From the NCBI GenBank assembly GCA_035222895.1, contig JAVYIG010000885.1, positions 62,001 through 126,000 of the forward strand: a stretch of 64,000 nt of DNA, given 5' to 3'. A program made the position numbers and the translations under genes. Source of the DNA: Strongylocentrotus droebachiensis. Its lineage: Eukaryota; Echinodermata; Echinoidea; Camarodonta; Strongylocentrotidae. Shown here piece after piece: positions 41,630 through 53,600 of the stretch. Under the pieces are notes generated by a model that saw only the letters and a program-made list of their open reading frames with translations, had not been told where the DNA came from and ran no database searches. Numbering within the stretch: position 1 is the first letter of the stretch; each line of letters opens with the position of its first letter.

Positions 41630-44600
41630 CTTACAAGCACAGACCCTAATTTGTCGCTCTACCACAATTCATGAATCCTTGAGCAGAGCCTAGCTATGTC
41701 AGTCTCTGGCTGTGTCAAATAAGAGCAGTTTATAGGGCAGGTCTGGGGCCCGTTTCATAAAACTTTTTATCTATAACAACTGCTAAATTTCTATGACAAA
41801 TTTGCTCTCAGCCAATCAGATGCCATGATTTCAGTAGCTTATAACAGTACCTTGTAACTTGTTATTGATAACAAGTTTTATGAAACAGGGCCCTGGTCTA
41901 AACATATCTTGCATTCAATAAAAGCAGAAAAATCAGGCAAATAGAACAGCACACATTTGAGGAAAACCAGACAAGGAATAAGAAAGATATGAACTCTGCA
42001 ATGGCATTACCAACTACATGTATGACAAACTATGAAAATCACTAAGCAATGCAAATTCACACTTTTTTGATCCAGGAATATAATTTTCTCATAATTTGAA
42101 CCAAGTTATATTGGAAGCAATGTTTCGCATGTACCTCTTCACAATATATTGATTTACTTATAAAATAAGATTATTTACTAAATATTAATTCTAAGATAAT
42201 ATAAGGTTGTAACTTTGATATTAAATATTTTGTTGTTAAAAAGTAGATTACGTTTTCAACCACTGGAACTTGAACAAAAAGCTTTTTGCTACAATTTGTC
42301 ACAACTGGGTAAACTCAGGTGACTATAATTTCTGATCTAGTTAAAACTCTCTAATCATATCACAGGAAAATTTACAGCATAAACAAACAATTCAAATTGT
42401 GTTAAGTGTATCCAAGAAAATCATCTCCTTCTTATCTTTATTACTTTACCACTTATCACAATAGAAATACATATAAAGATAAAAAGAATATATTGATCCA
42501 AACCCTGAGGTTGTATTCTTAGCTGTCACAGAGAAACACATTTGTACGGAGTATTGACACTAAAATCGTCGTAGGTTTATCGTTTTAAAGTCTGGAGATA
42601 TAAACAAAATAACCAACTTTAGTGATGCAATTACTCTCAAGATGTGATATTAAAATATTGTTCATGGGAATGAAGAAACCCTAGCTGTTACTGTTGCTGA
42701 GCATTTAGTTGTCCACCATAACGAAGGTGTTACTCCATCTGCACCTTCAACTCTCCTTGGTGGTTAGTGGTAGGGATCCACCCATTGTGGCATGACACTT
42801 TGCCAGAAGACTTGTTATGTAAGTCCTAGCCGGAACATCATCTAATATTAAACGTTAACCCAAGCTATAAATAATCTATGGAATAATACCAAATTATTCA
42901 TCATCTACTTAAAATCTTTTGACGAGAATTATATTCATCATCATTTAATACAATAAAATACATAACATAAAAGAAGGCTTCTGTCAAAATGAATTACATT
43001 GCATTACAATTATCCTTTCTAAATTCGAAAGAGCCTGAATTACTGAATTTAATTCTTGCAAACATGTACATTCATTTATTATTCAGAAACGAACAAAATA
43101 ATGTATACAGAGTTACATTAATGACTTTAGAGAAATGATTCGCAGCCTTCATTCTTTATCTCTAATTCAAAGGATCACTTGTAACCTTAACTCTCTTAAT
43201 GACAAATGAACACGCCTAATGTATCATTAGAAAAAGTAATACAATATGGATTCAACAATACAAATAAAACAAACAAACAAACTAACAGTTTGACTTGGTT
43301 GACTAACATGCAAGGAATCGGGGCAGGCCTCAATGTCGGGTTTAGTGATCTTGACACTCCATGGAACTTAGACTTGCAGCGCAAATTGTCATGTTTTTGA
43401 GCTATGAAACAACTTTCATTCACCTCCAACCCATAGGGCCTGCCTGTATGACTTATGTGCAGATAGTGACACTACACTGCTAGGTAAGGCAACTCACCCA
43501 CTATAGCTATGCATCACATGTTGGAGCTATGACGAGTGCAATGGAGCCTATTAACTACCCAATGCATTCAACCCAATTCTTTAATCTACATAACAATAAG
43601 CGGGTAGCATTGAGGTGAAAGGTTGAATCCTAACACATTATAAGATAATATCAGTTTGTAACTTTGATATTAAATATTTTGTTGGTAAAAAGTAGATTAC
43701 GTTTTCAACCACTGGAACTGGATCAGAAAGCCTTTTGCTACATTTATTAGGTTAACATTTTCTTTCATGGGCCTTTCAGTAGTTGTATTATCTTTTATAT
43801 CTCTAATTCTTATATATTTCCTTTATTGCTTAATACGATAATAATAATATAAGAGTTACACAATCATTCATTTTTTTCATTTCACAAGTGGCTTTGTTTA
43901 CATAGAGTGAAGGTGAAAAAAAAGGATGCATTTTCTTGCATTGAAATTTAATTCTTCAAAATTAACTTCTACATGTATAAATATATAGTTCAGTGTTAAT
44001 ATCTGTAATATCTTTTTTGTGTCAATTTTGTTCTGTAGCTGAACGCGTGGCCTTCCGTTTACCGTCGTAAATTCGCTTTCAGTCTTCACCCGATATCGTT
44101 CCCTTCCGGCGAGGATCCAGCGAAATGGAAGAAAGTCTTTAGGACGTGCGCTACCCAACGGCTCTTCTACCCCGTGAGTATATTGATATATTTGATGGGA
44201 GTCGGGCTAAAACGGTCATTTTTGCAGGTTCTCGGGTAAGATTTAGGGTCAAGGTTATGTTTAGGTTTAGGCTTAGGGTAAGGATTAGGGCTAGGGTAAA
44301 ATGACCAAAAAATACAGTTTTTGCAGCGGGGCCGAGTTGTCCCCGGATCTGAAATAGCCCGGAACCATTTGATAGCTCTAGATACAAAGATGTGATTGTT
44401 CCACAGCTCATCACATGATATCCATTGCATGGATCGTAATTAGCATTTTTTCACTCAAGGTCATTTGTCGATGGTTATATTAACCAATTGGTCAAATAAA
44501 TTTATTTGAAAATTGACTATCTATAGTACTTCCGTATGCGCAAATGGTCATTTTCCTCGACGACATAAATATACGAATTATTTCGTCAACTTAGTCAGCA

Positions 44601-47600
44601 TCATAGCTACTTATTGTAATGCAGGCGCGGAGCAAGGATCTTATTTTAGGGAGGGGCGGTAATGAGCGCGCAAAGCGTGCTCATTAGGGTGGTGTGGGTG
44701 GTAGGCCTCCCCCGCGAAGCGCGGAAGCTTAGACGTTTCCTTAAACTATTAGGAAAAGAAGACGATTTATTGTACCGTTCTCGACTGTTAATCCTTGTCT
44801 GAATGAAGTTTCCCTCCCGCGCGAAGCGCGAAAGCTTCGACGTTTCATTAAATTATGAGAAAAAGCAGACGATTCGATGTACTGTTCTCGACTCTTAATC
44901 CTTGTCTGAATGAAGTTTCCCCCTCCAGAAGTTTTGACGTTCCATTAAAATATTAGAGAAAGAAGACGATTCGTTATACCGTTTTCGACTCTCAATAAGC
45001 CCTAATTGTCTGAATTCAGTTTCCCTTTGTCGCGCGAAGCGCGGAAGCTCTGACGTTTCCTTGAATTATCAGACAAAGAAGACGATTCGTTGTACTGTTT
45101 TCGACTCTTAATTATTGTCTGAATTTAGTTTTCCTCTTCCGGCGCGAAGCTCGAAAAGCTTAGACGTTTGATTTAACTATTGTAGAAACAAGACGATTCG
45201 TTGCACCGTTTTCGACTCTTATTAAAGTGACTTGGTAACATTGTTGAAGGTTGATGCAAAAATTGCTCAATTTGTGTATAAAATGTTACTTACTATATTC
45301 CTTGTACTGTACTAACCCTCTGACATGCACAAAATCCTGAAAAAATTCTTAAACCACAAAGATATCTATGGTTTTCTTTGAAGGCGTTGATGTACGACAC
45401 CTTCTAACAGTGATTAACAGTAAATTCACCTAACCATTTTTGAATTTTCTCAACCGTTTTTCCATGAAAAAAAAAACACTTAAATGTCTGGAATGGAATG
45501 TAGAGCCATTTTTTTGCTTTGTGGGATTTCCATTCACCTAAAATGTAATTAAATTGAAATAATATAGTTGGGAGAATTAAGGAATCGATCAGATCAGTTT
45601 TTCCCAATTTGTACCATGAATAATGGTCCGTTTTCACTCAAATGTTCAGATTATCTTTAATTGTACATCTAGCATTGAAATCACTACCTTAGCACCACTA
45701 TCTCCCATCTGAACAATGTTACCAAGTCACTTTAAGCCCTATTTATCTGAATTCAGTTCCCCCCTCTCGCACGAAGCGCGGAAGCTTTGACGTTTCCTTA
45801 GATTATGAGAAAAAGCAAACGATTCGTTGTACTGTTCTCGACTCTTAATCCTTATCTGAATTCAGTTTTCCCCCCTCTCGCGCGAATCGCGGAAGCTCAG
45901 ACCAAGTTCCTTAAATTATTAGAGAAAGAAGACGATTCGTTGTACCGTTCTCGACTCGTCTAAACGAATTATTCCCTTCCGCGCAAAGCTCGAAATTGTC
46001 GGCGTTTCATCAAAATATAGAGAAAGGAAGACGATTCGTCGTACCGTCGTTGACTCTTAATCTTTGTTTGAATTCAGTTTTCCCGAAAATTTTAAACCTC
46101 GGGTTTCTTTATCAGATATTATAGAAAAGTGAAACTTCGAGAAAATACAAGTATTGTAGTTGTAGTCACTCTCGAAGTCGTCACAGCGGATAAAAAGTCA
46201 CAGTTCGTAGGGAAAAAACTTCTCGGCCGACCGACAAAATACCGACTACAAAATTCTGCATTGAAATAGTACACGGGGATCGAGCAAAAATACCGACACA
46301 GTTGACCCGACACAGCAATATATTTACCCGTGTCTTTCTTGTTCCCTCGACGAGACGACTCCACCCAACAACCCCCTTTCTCTTTTACTCCCCCTCCTCC
46401 TCTCTCAGGCTCATACCTCCCCTCTCTCTCCTCTCTTTCTTCCCCCGTTTCTTTTGTTTCCCTTTTCTCTTTTTTCTTCTCTTTTTTTCTTTTTCTTTCT
46501 TTTCTTTCTTTCCTCGCCTCCCTCTTTTTGTTTTTTCCCTTTCTTTCTCCTCTTTTCTTTTCTTTCTTTTCCTTTCCCTCTCTTTTTCCCTTCCCCCTTT
46601 TCTCTTTTTTCCCGACGGCAGCGCAATTTTACCGACAATATCCTGACAGGTGGGGGGGGGGGGGGGGTGTCGCATGTACACCCAATTTGACCTTTTATTA
46701 AAACTTGATTTGACTTTGTTTTCTAGATCTTGGGATTTCTTCCCCATTCCCCAACATAGAGGGGACCTCACTATGAACATGACGGACAAAGAAAGCGGAC
46801 AAAATATACAGTTCCTCATTCTACCCTCAACAATTGCTGTGGTAGACAAAGGAACATCCCTTCACTGCTATTATGTAAAAATGTGTAGAACAGGTGAAGA
46901 TGTATGTGACACCTGTTCTACACATATATTCTACTCAGTAATATTTTGATCATCTGTTCCAATATGGAACTATTACGAATGGACATTTATCGTTTTCTTA
47001 ACGAATTCATTGTGATTGTCTCCGTCAATGTCGTCTCAATAACATTCCGTATATGTTTCTTCACTTGATGGTTACCGCCAATAAGCCGGGACAGAATCAA
47101 GATCGTGATTTTAAACATGTTAATCTACATGCGCAGAATATAGTACTCTCTTAAATCATGGGAAACCGATGTGCAGTTCTGGTTAATAATTGGAAATTGT
47201 TGTTCCGTGTACTGTGTTCTATTTTTGAAAAACATGTTGATATTACCAGATAGGTTTTGTTTGAATTGTTTGTGATTTAAAATCCAGTTTTCCCCAATTT
47301 TCTCATAATATTCCAGAATTACACCGCACAGGGCTTATAAAGGTCATGACCTTCTAATTGTTTTATAAGGTCATTGGTGCGTCCAAAGTGTGCGAATCAG
47401 GAATAATAAATTTCATATCACCAAAATCGTCTGCATTGGGGATGTTTTTATTGAAGACATACTCTTACAGAGCACACCATCCAAACGAAACCCAAGAGAG
47501 GGAAACTACTCCTTTGTCAATGCCCGAAAATGCTTACGCAGTCGTTATTGTTAGAACAGCTGAATGTTCTCATTAAGATACACATAATCAGAAGGCGGTG

Positions 47601-50600
47601 ACTATCATTGGTCAGATCAAAGAAAGAATCACGTTGAATGTCCATCCGTAATAGGTCGATGGTTCCATAGACAACATCTATTGTTTTTTTTACTAATGCC
47701 CTTCGATCTTTAGTTCTAAAGTCAACCAGTTCACTTTTCTTCGGCCTTCGTACACCTTTAGTTGACCTTTGATGTACTTTTACTTGACCTTGCTTTCTGT
47801 ATCGTACACTGTAGGATCTCCTACCGCATGTAGATTTTCTGCTGTATGTAGACACAGATATCTTGTTCATTCGCCTTCAGAGGGGAGATGTGTACATGTT
47901 ATTTTGCTTTTAAAAATTGACAGCTCCAATGTATCTGCTAGTGACCTGTACTATCTTGATTGACCTTTATTTGACCTTGCTTTCTTTATCGCAGGATCTC
48001 CTACCGAAAATAGATTCCCTACTGTACGTGGACACTGATACCTTGTTCATCCGCCCGGTAGAAGAGATTTATAGTTTCTTCAAGCAATTCAATTCCACTC
48101 AGATGGCAGCCATGGCCCCTAATAGCGAGGTCAAAGGATGGTAAGCTGATATAGGCATCGTTTAACAATGTTAAATCAGAGATGCATGGCCCTACTTGTT
48201 ATCGGCGTCTATGATATGGTGAAACCCTAGACAAACTGCGCTTCAAAATGATCATGAAGTGCCTCAAAAAAGTAAAAAGCTTTGAGTGACCGTTTTTGAA
48301 CCATTTTCCCCAATAGACTGTAGTGTTATAAAAACCATTAGGAAAACGAAAAATGAAATTACGATTTCCAATCATAAATATCTTGATAATCAGAAACGCG
48401 ATCGGTTTGCATGTAAAAGTCATGGGATTCCTGACTGACCTAAAGGTTTATAAATATGATTGCAGCATGAGCTAAATCCAGGATTTTGTTTCAGAATATG
48501 AGACAATGTTACTGAGTGACTTTAAGTTCCATTCATTTCTAATGCCCATTTACACTTGCATGCATTTTGGTCCCGCATTGCCCAGCAGTATAGGGTACCA
48601 ATGAGTGCCACTGAGTGGTCATCTCTGGCTTTCGGTCAAGTGTTGGCAAACATCCTCTAGCATCCTCCAGCATGCTGCCATGAATACACTCAAGATGGGT
48701 CAACCATGCAGAAACCAGAATGTGTGCAGGTGTGAATTGGGCATTATAGTATTAGCGGCCACCTCTGTATATAATGGTCAATATCAATTTTTAATTTCAA
48801 TTTATTGATGTTTCCAACGAAACATTACAAATCAATCATAAGCATTTAAAACAAATGTAAGAAATACATGTTGGAAACAGAGGGGTCCACAATGCTTGTA
48901 CAAGATCTCTTATGATGAGTTGTGTGTTGCAGAACTTTTCTATATGTCTATTATATTGGATATTGTTTCTCTTTATGATGAGTTGTGTGTTGTAGAACCT
49001 TTCTATATGTCTATAGTGGTTACCTATATTGTTTATCTGTATGATGAGTTGTGTGTTGTAGAACCTTTCTATATGTCTATAGTGGTTACCTATATTGTTT
49101 ATCTTTATGATGAGTTGTGTGTTGTAGAACCTTTCTATATGTCTATAGTGGTTACCTATATTGTTTATCTTTATGATGAGTTGTGTGTTGCAGAACCTTT
49201 CTATATGTCTATTATAGTGGATATTGTTTCTCTTTATGATGAGTTGTGTATTGTAGAACCTTTCTATATGTCTATAGTGGTTTACCTATATTGTTTTTCT
49301 TTATGATGAGATGTGTTTAGGTGAGTCTGTTAAGAAAGGACACTTGTCTATAGTGGTCATTTCTGTGTTTCCCTTGGGTGGCGTTAATACACAGGTTTTA
49401 CTGTCTATACCGTATATATACATATATACAGGAAAAGAAAAAATATGGTTTGACTGTATGTGTCCAGTATATAAATAAGATAAAGCTAAACCTATCTTAG
49501 TGACCACCTCTCTATAAAAGCCACCTATATTGATGGGGTGAAGGGAGGTACGTGAATATGTAGGAGGAGTGGAACAGCTACAAGCCTATTTACCAGCAGA
49601 CCAGAACCCAACTCCTGTCCATAGTTTCTTTTCGTTGATTAACATAACGCAAGTATGACATGCTATGAAACTAGCATATCACTAGATGTTGCAACCCTTG
49701 AAATAAGCGGCCAGGAACCAGGGGCAATTTATTTTCAAAAGTGGCCCCCAGGTTCATGGGGATTTAACCAGAATGACTATACAATTGCTCTTTTGTTACT
49801 CCATTTGACATTTGGTTTTGTTGATCCTTTGAGCCATTTGGTCATGCGCGTGCCTACCAACGGGCGCATTTTCACGGCAAACACTTGCGCCTGGCCGTCT
49901 AGTTTTGATGACTTACGCGCGCAATTGTGGCTCTACGAGGGCAAATTTGCGCACTGAACCCGCTTATTTGAATGGTTGCTATGTTGCCAATATGAATCAT
50001 CTCTGTCTGCCTAATCATCTGCAGGTACCCCCGTTCTGCGCGGCATCCTTACTACGGTGAGACGGGACTGAACTCTGGTGTGATGCTGATGAACCTGACT
50101 CGGATGAGACGCTTTGGATGGACGCAGACGATTGTTCCTCTGTATCATGAATACAAACTCAAGATCCCATATGGAGACCAGGACCTTATGAACATATTAT
50201 TCCATGACTATCCACGTGAGTTTGAATGCACTATTAGGCCTTTTTTTTAAATTGTTTCCTGTTTTTTTTAGAACAAAATAAATTTCAAGCATTAAAAACT
50301 GAGAAATATAAGCCAAAAGAGGGATATAAAAAAAAAGTTGAAAAAAATATCTGACCGACCGATCCATGTTTTGAAACCTAATGCTACGTTTACACTATGT
50401 TCCAGGCGGCCACGGCAACCACATTTCAGGCCACCTTTGACGAAACGGGATGGACGTGAGACACCGCGGGGGACCGTATGAGCAAACGTGACAAGCCGTG
50501 ATTGCCGTGGCCGGGCCAAATTTTTAAACTGTCAACAAATTTGCCACGGCAGTCACGGTGCAAACCTAGTGTTCAGATCAATTGGTTTCAATTGGATTTT

Positions 50601-53600
50601 CGTCTTGGGTTGTGTGAGGGTTCCAGACCGAGCAACAGTATTCCAGATGAGGTCTAACTAGAGAGAAGTAGGCTTGTTGGCGGATCTTTTGTGAGATTTT
50701 GCGGAGATTTCTGCTGACGAGTCCCAGCATCCGATTGGCTCGGGATGTGATGTTGTTCATGTGGCCTTGCCAGGACAACTTGGATGAGAAAGTCAGTCCT
50801 AGATACCGGAGATCTGTTACTAACGCAAGAGGAGTGTCTCCTAGCGTGTATTTGGTGGTGATGGCTTTCCGACGTAGGGAAAATGTGATGTGGTAGCATT
50901 TATCGGTGTTGAATTTTATCTGCCATGTGTTAGCCCGTGAATGCAGCCTGTTGAGTTCTTGTTGTAGGGCTTGGCTATCAGTGACATTAGTGATCGGACG
51001 GTATTATGGAACACAATCATCAGTAAAGAGTCGGATTTTAGAAGAGATCCCATCTACTATGTCATTGATGAAGAATATAAACAGAAGTGAGCCGAGAATT
51101 GTGCCCTGCGCCCGGCCCCCCTACTCAGTGTTATTTAGGGTACGCATATGCTCGTACCCTCTTTTTGAAAGCACCCCCTATCTGAGGACTGCCAACATTT
51201 CCGAACCCCCCTTTCGCGGGCTTTTCGCGGGCTTTTCCTGCCTTGGAGACGCCCCTAAATCAGGAAAAATGCTCAATGTACCCCCCTAAATTCGGAATAA
51301 TTTCTCAGGAGTCCAAAGAGATGAGAGAAAAACAGAAAAACACCCCCTTTTTAAAGAAATCTCCGGGTGGAAAGTCAAATACACCCCTTTTTTTACAATT
51401 CTCGGGCCGGACTTTGTCGCACGAAAAGTACCCCTTTACCGGACATTTTGGCAACACGCATGCGGTCATTCCGACCTATGAGTGGGGGGGGGGGCGGGCC
51501 CTGCGGTACCCCAGAGGTGACTGGAACCCATTCAGATGACTCTCCATCCATTACAACACGTTGTAACCTTTCAGTTAGGAACACCCTGATCCATCTGATA
51601 AAGTTGTCATGGATCCCATAGTGATGGAGCTTATTGAGGAGGCGGTTATGGGGTACACGGTCAAAGGCTATGGAGAATTCTAATGCAACTGTATCAACTT
51701 GCTCTTTCTGGTCTAGACAGATGTAATGGTCAGCTGGGTCTCACATGAATGGCCAGGACGAAAGCCATGCTGAGCATCATTGAGAATATTATTTTCCTCA
51801 TAGTGATCCATGATATTGCTGAAAGTGACAATGTTCGAGCAGTTTACTGCATATGGACGTGGTTGATACAGGCAGTAGTTGGAAGCCTTGCTCCTGTCTA
51901 CTTTCTTGAAGATTGGTGAGATATTTGCAAGACGCCAGTCAGATGGTACCGTTCCTGTGTCTAGAGATTGTTGAAAGATAAAGGTCAGGATCGGTGCAAT
52001 GTCTTCAGCAAAGAACGTCAAGATCCTTCAGGGTTTGCCATCTGGTCTTGTGGCTTTGCTAACATTTATAGCTTTCAGTATAGTGACAATGCCACAGAGA
52101 TTTCAATGCGATCCATTGAAGAAAACACGGGTTGTCCAAGATTTGGAATGTTTGAGTTATCCTCCAGTGTGAAAACTGATTGGAATTGGTCGTTCAGTGC
52201 AGTTGCTCTCCCTTTACTGTCTGATACAAGCTTTTCACCACACAATGAGGGATCCAATTCCAGATGACTCTTGCTTTCTGGATTTGATGAACTTTCAGAA
52301 TGCTTTTTTGTTCTTGTCATCAGGAGAGAACATCTTGTTTGGATTAGTCCAGTAGTTATGACGAAGTTGAGATCTTAATTCTTTCTGATAATTCTTGTAC
52401 TTAAGCCAATCATCTGGTGTTTTTGAAGCTTTAGCTTTATTGTACATTCACTGATTTCTCTGACTTCTGACTCCTCTCTTTAGGGTGTTTGTGATCCAGG
52501 GACTGGTTCTATTCTTTCCAGATACCTTTGTTGGAATGTCTCTCTATGAGGTCTCCAATCTCTGTTTTGAAGTCTTCCCAGTTCTGCTGCACCGTTCTAG
52601 GTTCTGGGCTGCTACGTAGGAAAGAAGACTGAAACTTGAGGAGATCTGCACGCATGCTGGTTGTATCAGCTTTAATATACATGAATACTTTCCGAGCTTT
52701 CTTCCTTGAGATTGATGGACTTTGGTTAACTCTAAAGCTCACGATGTCGTGGTCACTGATACCTGCTGTGACTTTGCACTCATCAATGAAGGCTGGGTGG
52801 GTAGTGAGAACAAGATCAAGGATGTTCTCTGTAACGCCTGCTGTTCTGGTAGGCTCTTTGACCATCTGCTCAAAGTAAACGTCGTTGCATATGTCAAGAA
52901 GGCAAGAGCATTTTCTTCCTTCGTTAGCACCGGGCTTAACTATGCGGTTGGACCAATCGATGTGAGGTTAATTGAAGTCACCATCAACAAGTATGGTCCA
53001 CATCAACTCAGTCTGCGATGTACAAATGCTGCATTCAGTAGCTATGAAAGTATCCCTTATCATGATGAAGACTCCTCCTTTTCTAGCACATGTCCTATCT
53101 TTTCTGTATGTGGTAAATCCTATTGGAGTGACCTCGTGCTTTTAACTACATGTCATTTTAGTGTCGTCAACCTAATTTATAGGACTGGAACTGCGGTTTC
53201 TTAACCCATTTTTAGAAGATAAAAGTGGGCAAATTTTTCTTGAGATCACATGACTGACTTTCCCGCGCCAATTTTGCCGCCATGTTGTTTTTCGGGAACC
53301 AAGGTTTTCAGAGTATGACATGCCTAGCGGGATCGGGTTTGAGGAGAGGCAAACCTTTCTCTTTTACGGCAAACCTTTCAACATATATCTGTGTGATGCT
53401 CTTCTTGTCAGTACTACGTTTAAGGACAGATGACCAGGCGAGATACAAGGAGCAGAGTAGATCTACTACTACTAGTTCTGTTGGAGTTGGACACGGTAGG
53501 ATCTTACCATTTTTTTACCATGACTTTTGTCCTCGTGATCTCAATGTTATGAACTTGCGTTATCACCACTTTGAGTTTGACTTTAGTTGTGTGGAACTGC

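Noticed and set aside
44215..44300. Interstitial telomere repeat (TTAGGG-like)
   Set aside because: Only scattered TTAGGG/TAGGGT units among GTTTAGG and CTAGGG variants; no true run.
46385..46849. 154-codon Lys/Arg/Glu-rich protein on the minus strand
   Set aside because: Translation of the polypyrimidine tract; no domain and no exon context.
49655..49957. Extra exon of the xylosyltransferase in the 100-codon frame before exon 7
   Set aside because: Exons 6 and 7 join in phase into the expected family sequence with nothing missing between them, and this frame has no family similarity.
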